From positions 104,622,709 to 104,686,708 of the forward strand of contig CM066737.1 in assembly GCA_033961575.1 (NCBI GenBank): a DNA stretch of 64,000 nucleotides, in the 5' to 3' direction. Shown here one piece after another: positions 45,851 through 55,935 of this stretch. Each line of letters starts with the position of its first letter. Positions within the stretch are counted from its first letter, which is position 1. The translations under genes and the position numbers were made by a program. Source of the DNA: Aselliscus stoliczkanus. Its lineage: Eukaryota > Chordata > Mammalia > Chiroptera > Hipposideridae. Under the pieces are notes generated by a model. That model worked only from the letters and a program-made list of their open reading frames with translations, did no database searches and was not told the DNA's origin.

Positions 45851-46284
45851 AATTCCTCTCCGTCATGTCACTATATCAGGGTAACTAACAATCTCCAAAT
45901 CTCAGGGGCCTAACATAATAAACATTGATGTCTTGCCCTGTATGGTCCAATGCAGGCTGAGGCCTCCATGCGGGGGCTCAGAGGCTCCTTCCAGCCCTGG
46001 CCCTGCCTTCTCTTCCAGCTCTCCTATAGTTCCGGGCTGGACCCTTTGCATCCCACCAGCCAACACGGTGAGAGTGACAGTATGGGACTGGGCAAAGTTT
46101 TATGACTAGGCTTACATCACTTTTTCCCATATCATGGGGCAGCAGTCAGTCACATGGCCCCAGCCAAACTGCAAGGAAGTCTGAAAACGCAGACTTCCGG
46201 TGTGCCCTGGAAACGGGACCACAGAGCATCCTGTGGCATCTTCCGCACTAACGGTGACCTCCTACTGCCACCCAGTGGCTGCTT
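45850..46284. repeat. Unidentified old mammalian repeat
   Basis: 'ctcaggggcctaacataata' then 'cagtcagtcacatggccccag' and 'cccatatcatggggcagcag' resemble a widespread old repeat whose family I cannot name. It is noncoding. Confidence 0.35.
46261..46279 (-). promoter_or_regulatory. CTCF-like motif (minus strand)
   Basis: On the minus strand this reads CCACTGGGTGGCAG, one mismatch from the CTCF core CCASYAGRKGGCRS. Predicted from sequence only. Confidence 0.4.
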
Positions 46285-46577
46285 TTCAGCCTGCTCTGCA
46301 CTGACCTCCCTATAGCATTGCTCATTGTTTCTTCCTTGGTTCCCTACCTGCCTCTTGCTGGTTATCTGCCCTTTAGCTGCTAGTTTTCATGTCCCTTATG
46401 GACACGTTTTCCTCTGCTGCTTTCATAATGGCCACAAGTCTCTCCTGCACAAAACACTGAGGATAGGGGCCTTTCCCTGCCTATTCTGTATCCCCATCCT
46501 TTTTTTTTTCTTTTGTATTCCAATTCTTAAAAAGGTGACTACCACTTAGTAGGTGCTCAATAAATGCTTGTGAATGG
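46285..46577 (+). repeat. L2 3' end
   Basis: 'ttggttccctacctgcctct', 'ctattctgtatccccatcct', 'cttagtaggtgctcaataaa' and 'tgcttgtgaatgga' are L2 terminal sequence. Confidence 0.7.
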
Positions 46578-46626
46578 AGTTAGACTAGTGAGTGATTCTT
46601 TGCTGTCAACATGCTTGTAGTCCAAA

Positions 46627-46680
46627 CACACATACAGCAGTGCCCCCTTATCCATGAGGGATATGTTCCACAGATGTTGG
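46627..46680 (+). repeat. Tigger-like terminal fragment
   Basis: 'cagtgcccccttatccatga' then 'gggatatgttcc' is a Tigger-type TIR and subterminal piece (compare 1849-1900). No matching right end is seen. Confidence 0.55.
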
Positions 46681-46683
46681 CCG

Positions 46684-47086
46684 GCCTGCAGCCAGATGGA
46701 AGGTGTGGAGGATGGGAATGGAGTTTCCATGTCCTCTCCAGTTGTCCACAGTCCCCAAACCTCCAGGTGTTCACCAGCCCAGAAGGTCTCTTGATCAAAT
46801 CATTGGCCATTGGTGATTAATTCAATGATTCAACCTCCAGCCTCTCTCCTCCCCAGAGGTCAGGGGGATGAAACTGAAACTTCCAACCCTCTAGGCTAGG
46901 TTGGTTCCCTTGGCAACCAGACCCCATCCTCACAGTGCTATCCAAGTCACCTCATTAACATAACAAAAGACACCTTTATCGCTCTCATTACTTCGGAAAT
47001 TCCAAGGGGTTTAGTAGCTTGGTGCTACAAACAGGACAAAGACCAAATTTACATTTCTTATTATAAATGACAATACCAGTTTGAAA
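46684..47086 (+). repeat. Ancient LTR-like repeat, copy 2
   Basis: Shares segments in the same order with 7992-8645: 'cagccagatggaag', 'ggtgttcaccagcccagaag', 'cattggccattggtgatta', 'attaacataacaaaagacac', 'cggaaattccaaggggttta', 'cttattataaatgacaat'. Old ERVL/MaLR-type LTR by appearance. No internal viral sequence. Confidence 0.6.
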
Positions 47087-48239
47087 GGGCAAGGCAGTGT
47101 TACAATAGTATGTCAACCTATCTGATGAAGTTGCATTTAGTTGCATTATTTTTTTTTCATTTAACTGAGTTAATACCTTGTTACATTATTTGCAGTTCTT
47201 TCACTTAGATTTGGTGGGTAGTGAATTTCTTGTCTTTGTGGTGGTATCCGCATCAGAAGTAGCAAGATGTTATAATAAAAGTTCTTAGATCAAGCTCCTT
47301 TGAGGCCTTGCTTCCCTAAAGGCTCAAAAATGTAAAATTATGAGCTAGCCTGTTAAAAATCTCCTTTCTTGCCATGGAGCAAGAGCACCATCTGCTGGCC
47401 AATGTTAGGCATCTCTATTTTGGAAAGTGCCAGAGATATACCTTCTTAAAAATTAAGTCCTGTTTATTGTTGCTTTATTTATTTTAACAAAAGCTTCTCA
47501 CGCTTACACAGAGTCCTTAATAGATAGTAAGGCATGGGCAGGCTTAGGCTAGAACCAGGTGAAGGCGCGACGGACTACATCATTTGTGGGGCTCTTGCAA
47601 AATGCAAATGTGGGGCCCTTGTTCACAAATTAAGAATTTCAAGAGGGCTACCACAGAGCATTAAGCTAAGTGTGGGGCCCTTCTGAGCATGGGGTCCAGT
47701 GCAACTGCATGGGTCACATGCCCTTGAAGTGGATCCTAGATGAAGCGGGGTATGAGAATGCCAGGGGGTGACAAGTCAATGTCCTTGGAGCCTACAAATG
47801 GAGGAAAGTGGCCTAACTAAAGGGAGAAGAGGCTAAGGCAGCCATTAGGAACTGCCCTACAGATGACACGTGCTCCTTGGCCTCCTTGGTAAGGGTTTGG
47901 AGATGGAGGAAGAGTTGTGTGGGGCTACAGGGGACGAGTGCTACCTGCTTCCTATAGGAAGGGGCTGGGTGAACAACACATTTCTGGCGTCTCTTCAATT
48001 CCTAAGATTCCTTGGACCTTCAGGACTTCCCCAATCATTGAATGATGAAGGAGGAAGAGTGGTCTGAGAAGTCATCCTTCATTTCCAAATGTCCTCAAAG
48101 TGTCTTGGTGTGACTTAAAAAACCACAGCAGCTAACATTTCATGCATAGCTATTTTGCACTTATTGCCAGAAGTGGCACAGCTGACGCACAATGGGGCTT
48201 CCGATGTGCCATTAGGGACTGCCATAGGCACCAGTTGAA
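47087..48239. other. Mostly unassigned; a repeat-like block at 47570-47730
   Basis: 'cttgcaaaatgcaaatgtgg' and 'gagcattaagctaagtgtgg' resemble an old DNA-transposon family that I cannot name. No gene is recognised. Confidence 0.35.
47384..47402 (-). promoter_or_regulatory. CTCF-like motif (minus strand)
   Basis: The minus strand reads TTGGCCAGCAGATGGTGCT, matching the CTCF core CCASYAGRKGGC except for T in place of the last C. Predicted from sequence only. Confidence 0.4.
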
Positions 48240-48412
48240 GTGCTTAGTGCTAATAGTTTAATACATTACCAAGTCAGTGAATTTTGCCAACAATCCTATG
48301 AGGTAGGCCTTATTATTACACCCATTCTACAAATAAGAAAACTGGAGGCAAGAGGTCTTGAATAACTTAGCCAAGCTCATAAAGCTAGTCAATGAATGAG
48401 TCAAAATGAAGA
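48240..48412 (-). repeat. MIR SINE (reverse orientation)
   Basis: 'caatcctatgaggtaggcct', 'attattacacccattctac', 'aataagaaaactggaggcaa' and 'cttagccaagctcataaagc' match reversed MIR. Confidence 0.75.
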
Positions 48413-48491
48413 CCCAGCCCGTCTGTGTGACTACAAGAGTCAACACGGTAACTCCATGAGCATATTGCACATCACCTGCTACACTGATTTT

Positions 48492-48493
<2 letters not shown>

Positions 48494-48532
<39 letters not shown>
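48494..48532 (+). repeat. (TG)n microsatellite
   Basis: About 19 uninterrupted TG units followed by a run of G. Confidence 0.97.
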
Positions 48533-48534
<2 letters not shown>

Positions 48535-48657
48535 GGGGGGCAGAGGCAGAAGAGTTTGAAAACTAAGAAATAGTACATTTCAGGATTTCTTTCCACAATA
48601 ATCAAAAGCCTTGTAATTTATTTTTCCTTGTAATTTATTTTTTATGCTGTAGAAAAG

Positions 48658-48850
48658 AGGTCAGCAGACTTTCCACAAAGGGTTAAATAGTAAATATTTT
48701 AGGCTCTGAGGACCAGATGATTTCTCTTTTAACAACTCTGCTAACATCTCTAGTACCATGAAAGCAGCCATACACAATATGTAAATAAATGGATGTGGCC
48801 GTGTTCCAATAAAACTTTATTTACAAAAACAGGTCGTGGGCCTATAGTTC
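48658..48850 (+). mobile_element. hAT-Charlie-like element (same family as 10908), right end lost
   Basis: 'ggtcagcagactttccacaa', 'aaatattttaggctctgagg', 'gttccaataaaactttattt' then 'acaaaaacaggtcgtgggcc'. It abuts a MER5-like element. Confidence 0.8.
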
Positions 48851-48852
48851 TA

Positions 48853-49044
48853 GCCCAGTGGTCCTCAAACTTTCAGGTGCAGCAGCGTCACCTGGAGGGC
48901 TTGTGAAAATGCAGATGGCTGGGCCCCTCAGAGCTTCTGATGATGCTATAGGTGTGGGGAGAGGCCTGAGACTGCCTTTCTCACAAGCTCCTACATGATG
49001 CCAATGCTGCTGGCCTATAGACCACATTTGGTGAAGCACTACTG
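48853..49044 (+). mobile_element. MER5-like hAT element
   Basis: 'cagtggtcctcaaactttca', 'gcgtcacctggagggcttgt', 'gaaaatgcagatggctgggc' and 'agaccacatttggtgaagca' give a near-complete MER5-type copy. Confidence 0.8.
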
Positions 49045-49977
49045 TGGACCAAAATGGGTCAAGTGTTCTGATCTCCGCAGGGGAGGAGTTTTTAAGTCTT
49101 TTCCAGGCCAGGATCACAAAGCAGGCCTCCACAACGGAACTATTGAAAAGTCAAGGATGTTTACATTGTTCCATTGCTGGGTATTTGTACATTCATAAGA
49201 GCGCTTGACTATTAAAATGTCAAGGGCTGTTAATCCTTCTGAGGCAAGAGCAAACTCAGGCAGGAAGATGGGGGGCTTTCAGCAAGGCATCATCATAATC
49301 TCTCTTAAAGCAAATTTTAAAGAATTTGCCCCCTTCTTATTTTTAAATGCCTTTTATAATGTTTGATTGTGAAGCAGACTAGAAGGCTTGGTCATATTAA
49401 ATCATTTATACAATGAAAAATAAAAAAACAGTCTTCTAATAATATTCTTCACTTTGCTTTGTCTCTTCTTTCCCATTTCTTTCCTCTTTAAACTGAGACC
49501 CATCCTCTAATGTGCCTTGCTTTGGGTCCAAGTCCTTTCTCCTATGATGTGTAGGTGACCTGCCAGAAAGCATTTCCTGCCCATTGGTCAGGCACAGTTA
49601 GTGAAGGTGCCTTATGGTGTCTTGGAGAAGAAGACAATGATCTCAGCCCTGCTGGGAGCCATTGGACCCCACCCAAGTCACATAAATCCCCATTGCCTTG
49701 ACTATCCAAAGAAAAGCTGGGGCGAAGTCACTAGTTTTCAACAAAGCATGATGCAGACGCAAATGCCAGCAGCACCATGGGCTAAATCATGGCGAAGACC
49801 TTCCGCTTTGGCTCTGTAATCCCCAAGGGCCACCCCAAGAAGCCACCTTCCTTCTCTTTCCCAACCCAAAGTTGTTCATTCATTGTTTCAAATCTGCTGA
49901 AAACAAAACAAACAAGCAAAACACCCACAGGTGATCTCCTCAACAGGAAATAAGGGAATGCTTGATTGGTTGATTCC
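49045..49977. other. Unassigned sequence
   Basis: No gene or clear repeat is recognised in about 930 bases. Confidence 0.4.
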
Positions 49978-50170
49978 GGTGTAGTGGGAAGTCAGAAGAA
50001 CTGGGTCCCAGCTCTGAATTTATGACCTGTGTGACTTCAGGCAAGTGACATGATTTCCCTGAGCACTCTTTTCCTTATCTGGAAAATGATGCGAGTTCTA
50101 CCTGCCTCCGTTACTCGATTGTTGTGAGAAGTAGTTAGAGAATGAAATGCAAATATAAGTACAAGTGCAA
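49978..50170 (+). repeat. MIR SINE
   Basis: 'gtgggaagtcagaagaactg', 'gacctgtgtgacttcaggca', 'cttttccttatctggaaaat' and 'cgattgttgtgagaagtagt' match MIR. Confidence 0.8.
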
Positions 50171-50254
50171 GCCGTGGTTCCGGTTCCCACTTCCATAGGA
50201 CACACATTCCCAGGAACTCCAGGATCCTCTTCATTTGTAGTTGTATTGTGATAT

Positions 50255-50360
50255 AATCATCAATAATGATGATAGAAATAATAGCTACTGTTTATTGAGC
50301 ATCTATTTAATACCGGAAACTATGCAAGACACTTTCCATCAAGCATTTCAGAAGATAAGA
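50255..50360 (-). repeat. MIR fragment (reverse orientation)
   Basis: 'aatagctactgtttattgag' and 'catctatttaataccggaaa' match the reversed MIR 3' end. It sits tail-to-tail with the forward MIR just upstream. Confidence 0.6.
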
Positions 50361-50399
50361 TGATTTGCTGTATTGAAAGTGTGGTTATGTGGCATTATA

Positions 50400-50478
50400 T
50401 TGGGTTGTTGTAAAAGTCATGACACAGTTTTGCAATGAAAAACAGAAAAAATACGCCATGACTTTTCCAACAACCCAA
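50400..50478 (+). mobile_element. Palindromic mariner-like MITE, copy 2 (intact ends)
   Basis: 79 bp. The ends TTGGGTTGTTG and CAACAACCCAA are exactly complementary. The arms continue as AAAAGTCATGAC and CCATGACTTTTCC. TA lies at 50398-50399 and 50479-50480. No coding capacity. Confidence 0.9.
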
Positions 50479-50480
50479 TA

Positions 50481-50989
50481 TTTGGTTGGCATCAGATGCC
50501 ATGGTTTGATTGCTCAATGAGGCTTTTAAAATACCTGCTTTTGGTGTTCCCACCTACCCAGCGCTTCTTCCTTCCCTACATCCCACCCTGTCTCAGCTTT
50601 AGCGAGATTGATGATCTCCCCTGAGTTTAATTACACGGACCCTGCTTTTCCTGGATGCTAAAAGAATCAACTGAAGGGAGAAGAGCAGAAGACTTGGAAC
50701 TGACAGTTGGGGAAGTTGTACTGGTCTGAAATTTTCTGCCCAGGCAAGACTGTCAGAACAATAAACCTTCAGATATTCACTGTCATGTTTCATGAGCAAA
50801 AAGAAGAAAGTGCATATCTTTGTAAGAAGAGAACAAACGTGGCTGAAATAAAGTGAAATTATTGGTTACCAATTGCAAAGACAAGTTCACCCCATACTGC
50901 TTTGTGAAGAGGCAAATTACATTTACTATTTGAGAACATTTGGAAAGTAAAAATCAACATATAGAATACAGCAACATACAGCCATCATT
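50481..50989. other. Unassigned sequence
   Basis: No gene or clear repeat is recognised. Confidence 0.4.
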
Positions 50990-51428
50990 AATGGTGGGTG
51001 GAGATTGGTCTTCGTGGGTCTCCCAAGTTTCTGCAGGTCTTATAAACAGAGGTTCTAATGGCCTTTGTTTGGAACTTCCTTTTCAAGGATGTTTGTATAG
51101 CATCCTTTGAAAGGTAGAGATAGCATATCCCTCCAGAGCAAAAGACAGGTTTGTTTACTGTCCAGTATAATAAAGATATGTCTCCCTTTCAGGCAAAAGT
51201 CAGGCAGGCTTGCTAACTGTCCATTATAAAACACTTGAGTTCCCTAAGTTTGAAGTTCCTCAGTTGTGATGCAAACCCACTGCCTCTACCTGGGTTACTC
51301 TGTGCAGCCCCCATGGGTCTTGGGAAGCAAGGAGGATTTAATGTGAATATGAAGCACAAGCTGCTTGTGGTTCTGAGAATAATAAAGTCCTTTGCTCTGA
51401 CCCAGGAATCTCATGTCTTCTGCCAGCA
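50990..51428 (+). repeat. Probable LTR (ERV1-like), approximate bounds
   Basis: Two similar 40-base segments ('gcaaaagacaggtttgttta' and 'gcaaaagtcaggcaggcttg') form a U3-like tandem repeat. They are followed by TATAAAA at about 51225, a polyadenylation signal in 'gaataataaagtcctttgct' at about 51380, and an end at GCCAGCA near 51428. No target duplication was established. Confidence 0.45.
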
Positions 51429-51884
51429 TCCATGAAATTGGCAGGTTATAAGGTGAACATCAGTTAATGGCCACTGGAATAAAAGGTAACATTAAAGCAA
51501 AAAAAGATCAGAAAAAATCCTACCAACATCTTGAGAGTGGCTATAATTGGGATATGGAATTATAGATTATTTAAATGCTCTTATACTTTTCTGGATTTTC
51601 CAAATTTTCTACAGCTAGCATGGGTTGGTTTCATAATCAGACAAAACCAAGATATGTCACAAAAATTATTCATGTAGAGTTTGTGATATAGCAAGGGAAA
51701 TGATTTTATGATGTTAAAGATACCAAGTTACAGAGAGAAACATTTCTTCTCTGTAAAAAGAAATTGAATCTGCACAAGTAATAGAAAATTAACAGGGGTA
51801 TTAATAGAGAATATTAATACAGATATTATGATAATGTGAGTAATTTTTCAACTTTTATTCTTTGGTAAGTTCCAGATTTTCTAT
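51429..51884. other. Mostly unassigned, weakly L1-like
   Basis: Bases 51465-51650 have the texture of an old L1 3' end. No gene is recognised. Confidence 0.35.
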
Positions 51885-51899
51885 AAGAAATGCATGTTA

Positions 51900-52469
51900 G
51901 GGCCGGCCTAGTGGTGCGGTGGTTAAGCGCTGGCTTGGGAAGCCAGCGGCCCTGGTTCGAGTCCCACATATGAGGGTCAGTGACACTGCCCTCAAAAACA
52001 GCAACAGGGCCGGCCGAGTGGCGCATTGGTTAAGAGCTGGCTTGGGATGCCAGCAGCCCGGTTCGGATCCCACATATGAGGGCCAGTGACACTGCCCTCT
52101 ACAGCTAACAACAGCTCCACCTGGAGCTGGGCTGTGCGAGTCCTGGCGATGGTGTGGGCTGCAGCCCTTGCTGCAGTGGGCTGCCATAGGCTACAGTGAG
52201 TGGCCCGCAGCCAGCGTGAGCGGCTGGCAGCCAAGCGTGAGCTGCCAACAGCCGCGGTGAGCGACATCCAGAGGTCAGCGACCGATCTGCCTCATCCGGG
52301 AAGAGCGCAGTGATGATACCAACATGGGCCAGTGAAGCAATGTCCTCCGCAACTAGACTGAAGAACAAAAGGACAGCAACTTGTCTGTTCCCCTTCCCCG
52401 ATTCCCCAATGCTGTTCCCCTCCCCCAAATCCCGAATAAAAATCTTTTAAAAAAAAAACAGCAACAACA
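51900..52469 (+). mobile_element. Short tRNA SINE (family B) split by a nested long SINE
   Basis: The family B head and body occupy 51900-52006. The rest of its tail is at 52467-52469, beyond the nested SINE. The outer target duplication AAGAAATGCATGTTA is perfect at 51885-51899 and 52470-52484. Confidence 0.93.
52007..52454 (+). mobile_element. Long T+ tRNA SINE (family A, two internal units), nested in the short SINE's tail
   Basis: GGGCCGGCCGAGTGGCGC head, complete body with duplicated internal unit, and a tail with 'cccgaataaaaatctttt' plus poly(A). The target duplication AAAACAGCAACA (51995-52006 and 52455-52466) lies in the A-rich tail of the host SINE. The minus-strand frames at 51897-52428 are antisense readings. 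Confidence 0.94.
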
Positions 52470-52484
52470 AAGAAATGCATGTTA

Positions 52485-53487
52485 TGTTTGGGTTCTCTTA
52501 GAAAAACGTGATTTAAAAAGGAAAGCCAATGCTATCTAAAACACAAAAAACAAACAAATCACTGATGACACTTTTGGTCTCAATTGTTTTGCTTCTGCTC
52601 TGTTCACTGAGCAACGTTTCCTTCTATATGATCCCCTGAGTTCCCCAGCCCAATCCTATGTATAGGTAAGAATTGTCTCAAGAGATCCCCACAGTGTTAT
52701 CAGAGGTAGTGGCCATGCTGTGCGTGTATGTACGTGTGTGTACGTGCATATGCATGTGCGTGCATCCGTGTGGTGTTAGGCGGAAGAGAGTGTTCCTATT
52801 TTTCAGACCCAAGGCGCAGTGCCCATTGCTCATTGCTGTGCTCGGCCCTCTACATGGCATTTCCGCTCTGCTCAGTTTTTTCTAAACTGAGCCCACGCCT
52901 CCCACCTGCCCTGGTTCGTGGTTGCACATGGGTCCCTGTCTCAAACCCTCCTCAGCTGGCTTACAGAGTATCCAGATTCCCTCCTCTCCCTGGGGCCTTG
53001 ACTCACTCTGGTGAGGTGCCTCGCCCCAGGATCCAGCCCCATCCCTAAACTCCAGCTTGCTGGCTGGGACAACTTTACCTACTGCCTGCCTTTACAGAAA
53101 TAGTCTGATTTTACAGGAAAAGACTCTACCATCCCAGATTCCCAGCCACTCTGTCCCCACGCGTGGCTGGACAAAGTGTTTTGCAGGGCCATTTGTGCTG
53201 TCAGCTTGAATTGTGACTGTGACTTGCCTCCCCCAACCCTGGCTGAACCTTTGATGTTAACTGGCCTGCTCCCCAGTGTTGATCTGCTCTAGGGGCTGGA
53301 TTCTGTGCCAAGCCTCCGTCCTTCTTAGCCTCCCTATTGCTATGCCAAAGTTGTATCAGTCTAGGCTACCAAAATGGGATTGGCAATATAAGGGCAGATG
53401 CAAAGTGTGGGAGCAAAAGCACAAAACCAAAAAGGAGTGAAAAAAACAGGTGGTCCAACAGCCACAACGGAGGTGATTCTAGGGGAG
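52485..53487. other. Unassigned sequence with a TG-rich patch at 52715-52770
   Basis: The patch is an imperfect TG/TACG/CATG alternating purine-pyrimidine run. The 106-codon plus frame at 52728-53048 overlaps frames on the other strand and shows no domain. Confidence 0.4.
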
Positions 53488-53682
53488 GATCTCTCCACCT
53501 TGGCACTATTGATATTTGGGGCAGGATCATTCTTTGTGGTAGGATGTTTGGCAGCATCCCTGGCCTCCACCCACTGCTAGATCCCTGCAGCACCTCCCCA
53601 CTTGAGACAAAGAAAAATGTTTCCAGGTATTTCCAAATGTTCCTGGAGAGCAAAATCAGACTCACTTGAGAATCACTGATCT
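53488..53682 (+). mobile_element. MER20-like hAT element, copy 1 of a pair
   Basis: 'ctccaccttggcactattga', 'gtggtaggatgtttggcagc', 'atccctggcctccacccact' and 'cacttgagaatcactga' match MER20. Plus frame 53337-53669 reads through it. Confidence 0.85.
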
Positions 53683-53751
53683 ATATTATTAAAGGTCTCC
53701 TAAAATGTTTTTTTCCCCTTTGGACTTTGTGGATATGGTTGCTTTCAATCA

Positions 53752-53927
53752 AGGTTTCTCAATCTCAGCACTATTGATATTTTGGTCTCAATAATTCTTG
53801 ATTGTGGGAGCTGTCCTGAGAATTGTAAGAAGTTTTGCAGCATCCCTGTCTCACCCACTAGATGCCGCACCGCAGCTCCTCTCCCCTCCCCTGGGGAGCA
53901 GAACTGGCCCAGGTTGAGGACCACTGC
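53752..53927 (+). mobile_element. MER20-like hAT element, copy 2 of a pair
   Basis: 'ggtttctcaatctcagcact', 'gtgggagctgtcctgagaat', 'gcagcatccctgtctcaccc' and 'ggcccaggttgaggaccact'. Same orientation as copy 1, 70 bases away. Confidence 0.85.
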
Positions 53928-53984
53928 TGCAGAGGTATGGTCAAGCAGCCCTAATTAGTCAACCAGAAGGAATACAGAGAGGAA

Positions 53985-54132
53985 ATCAGTGGTTCTCAGC
54001 TCAACTGTATAAGAATCACCAAGGACTTTTTGAACAATTCCAAAGCCTAAGACCTCCCTCACCCCCCAGACCACTGAACTCAGTATAGCTGATTTCAGAT
54101 TTACCAGCAGGGTCAAGTGAATGCGATTTGAA
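53985..54132 (+). mobile_element. MER5-like hAT element
   Basis: 'cagtggttctcagctcaact', 'gtataagaatcaccaaggac', 'ttttgaacaattccaaagcc' and a degraded right half match MER5. Third hAT element in 650 bp. Confidence 0.75.
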
Positions 54133-54321
54133 AAAGACCCTAGTGGAAGATCAAAGAGAGAAAAAGGCGAACGACAAAATCATGCAACCCGCAGCCCCAG
54201 GCCCTGCTCCTTCTGAAGTCCTCCGATTTTCCTTCTCTTCTTATTTAACGTTTATGTTCTTCAATCCTAGCGTCCCTTCTTACCTTGCTCACTTTTGAGC
54301 CACCATACAAGTGGATTTCAC

Positions 54322-54468
54322 TTTTTTTTTTTTCCAGCTGAGCCATCCTGCCACCTGTTGGCAGCTCAACGGCAACTCAGCTCGGGCTGGGCATCGAACC
54401 GCCGTTGCTCAGAGCTCAGCTCGCACTCTTGAGCGAGCTCTTAACCAACTGAGCCATTCGGCCGGCCC
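54322..54468 (-). mobile_element. VES-like tRNA SINE (reverse, truncated)
   Basis: Poly-T, then 'ccagctgagccatcctgcca', then the reversed head ('cttaaccaactgagccattc', 'ggccggccc'). ATACAAGTG at 54305-54313 and 54472-54480 is the target duplication. The 3' body is missing, and two tRNA-like promoters are partly fused. Confidence 0.82.
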
Positions 54469-54480
54469 TGTATACAAGTG

Positions 54481-55610
54481 AAATAAACAAATTCCATTAA
54501 GAGGGAAAGGGTAAAAAAATAACGAAAGCTGAAACCTGAGGCTTTATGGAAAAATGTTATCCAATGGGCACAGCTGGCGTGCAGTTGTTAGCAGCTAGCG
54601 TTTGAGAATTGCTTCAGCAACACTTAGTTTTATGCCTCACAGAGCCCCCCACACACACACACTTCTTTCTGGGCTCTCTCAATTGCCATCATCAGGGACT
54701 ATTTCTGAAGAATGGCTTGGTATGACTTGAGTGCAATGTTACTTGAGGTTTGGCATCCATAGTGGGTTGTCTACGCTATCAGGAGTTTCATGTAGGTCAC
54801 CTATTTAATAAAGTAAAAATAAATCAAGTCATCATAATTTAAAAAGTATAACTAATATATTTAATACTAATAGGTTCATATTAGTGAATTAATATATGAA
54901 AGGGAGGACATTATTTGTAATCTATCACCGACGTGGCAGAGACTGGCTAGTTCTTCACCAAACCATTTGGCTTTTCCCCAGGACCGCATAGCTAGACTAT
55001 ACTTCGCAGCCTCCCTCACAGCTATGTGATTGAGTGCTGGCCAACAGAAGATGAGGGGCAGTGTGGGCTATATCACTGTGCTACCTCTTCCAAGTTCGCT
55101 GTCCCACCTAATGACCTTCTGTCTTTACAGATAACACCAAGAAATAAGCGAGGGGTTTCTAGTGTGGGCATTAAACTAATACTCAATGGATTAAGATCTG
55201 ATGATATTTGTAAGGGGTACCAGCTACACAGTGTTGAAAGTCCCCACATTTTGGCTAGTGTACATGTCATCTGCCTATCCTCAGATCTTCTACCTCTCTC
55301 CCCCAAATCCAAGGTGTCTGGGCAGAGGGCCTCTGAGCCAAATGTCAATCCAAAAAGACTAGCTCTTTCTCCATCTTTTTCTTACCGTTTATCAAGAAGG
55401 GGATATGGAATCTTGAGGAGCAAAAGCTTTTGGTTTAAATAACTGGAATCTCGGAGTTGCCTTTTCATGAGATGGGGGAGGACTGAAGAAGACATGGGTT
55501 CTCTTTCATACCTGAAGACAAACAAGATGCCTCTTCCCGAGCTCCCCAGGAATTGCTTTGGGATCCACAGGGGAGAGTCTTATATGCGTAGGTATGCAAA
55601 TCTGAAAACA
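54481..55610. other. Unassigned sequence with an isolated 138-codon frame
   Basis: Plus frame 55026-55442 is open for 138 codons. It has no domain, its opposite strand is also open, and the preceding sequence ('gctatgtgattgagtgctgg', 'ccaacagaagatgag') looks like an old repeat. I do not support it as a gene. Confidence 0.4.
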
Positions 55611-55614
55611 TTAT

Positions 55615-55935
55615 ATATTCTTGACCAGACTATTATATAGGTGATGTGTCCTTCCCCAAAGTAGCACACCTCGAGGCATATGATGTCCATCTGTCCTTCA
55701 CTGGTGAGTGTTAATTTATCTGCACAGTAGTATGTTGTGTGGATGCACCATAGTTTATTCAACCAGACTTCTATGCTTGGACAGATAATGATGCAACGAA
55801 TGGCGTTTTGCATATGTGTTTCCATATTGTTAGAGGTGTATTTCAGGGTAAATTCCTGCAAGCAGCATTGGTGGGTCAAAGGGTAAGTGCATATGTAGTT
55901 GCAAGATTGTGATTTATAATAAGAAACGTATATTT
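55615..55935 (-). repeat. Old L1 fragment (reverse orientation)
   Basis: 'gtgtatttcagggtaaattc', 'ggtgggtcaaagggtaagtg' and 'catatgtagttgcaagattg' match reversed L1M sequence. The 142-codon minus frame at 55580-56008 is mostly this fragment and has no intact motif. Confidence 0.65.

Noticed and set aside
55026..55442. 138-codon open frame
   Set aside because: No domain, the opposite strand is also open, and the surrounding text looks repeat-derived; length is within chance for 64 kb in six frames.
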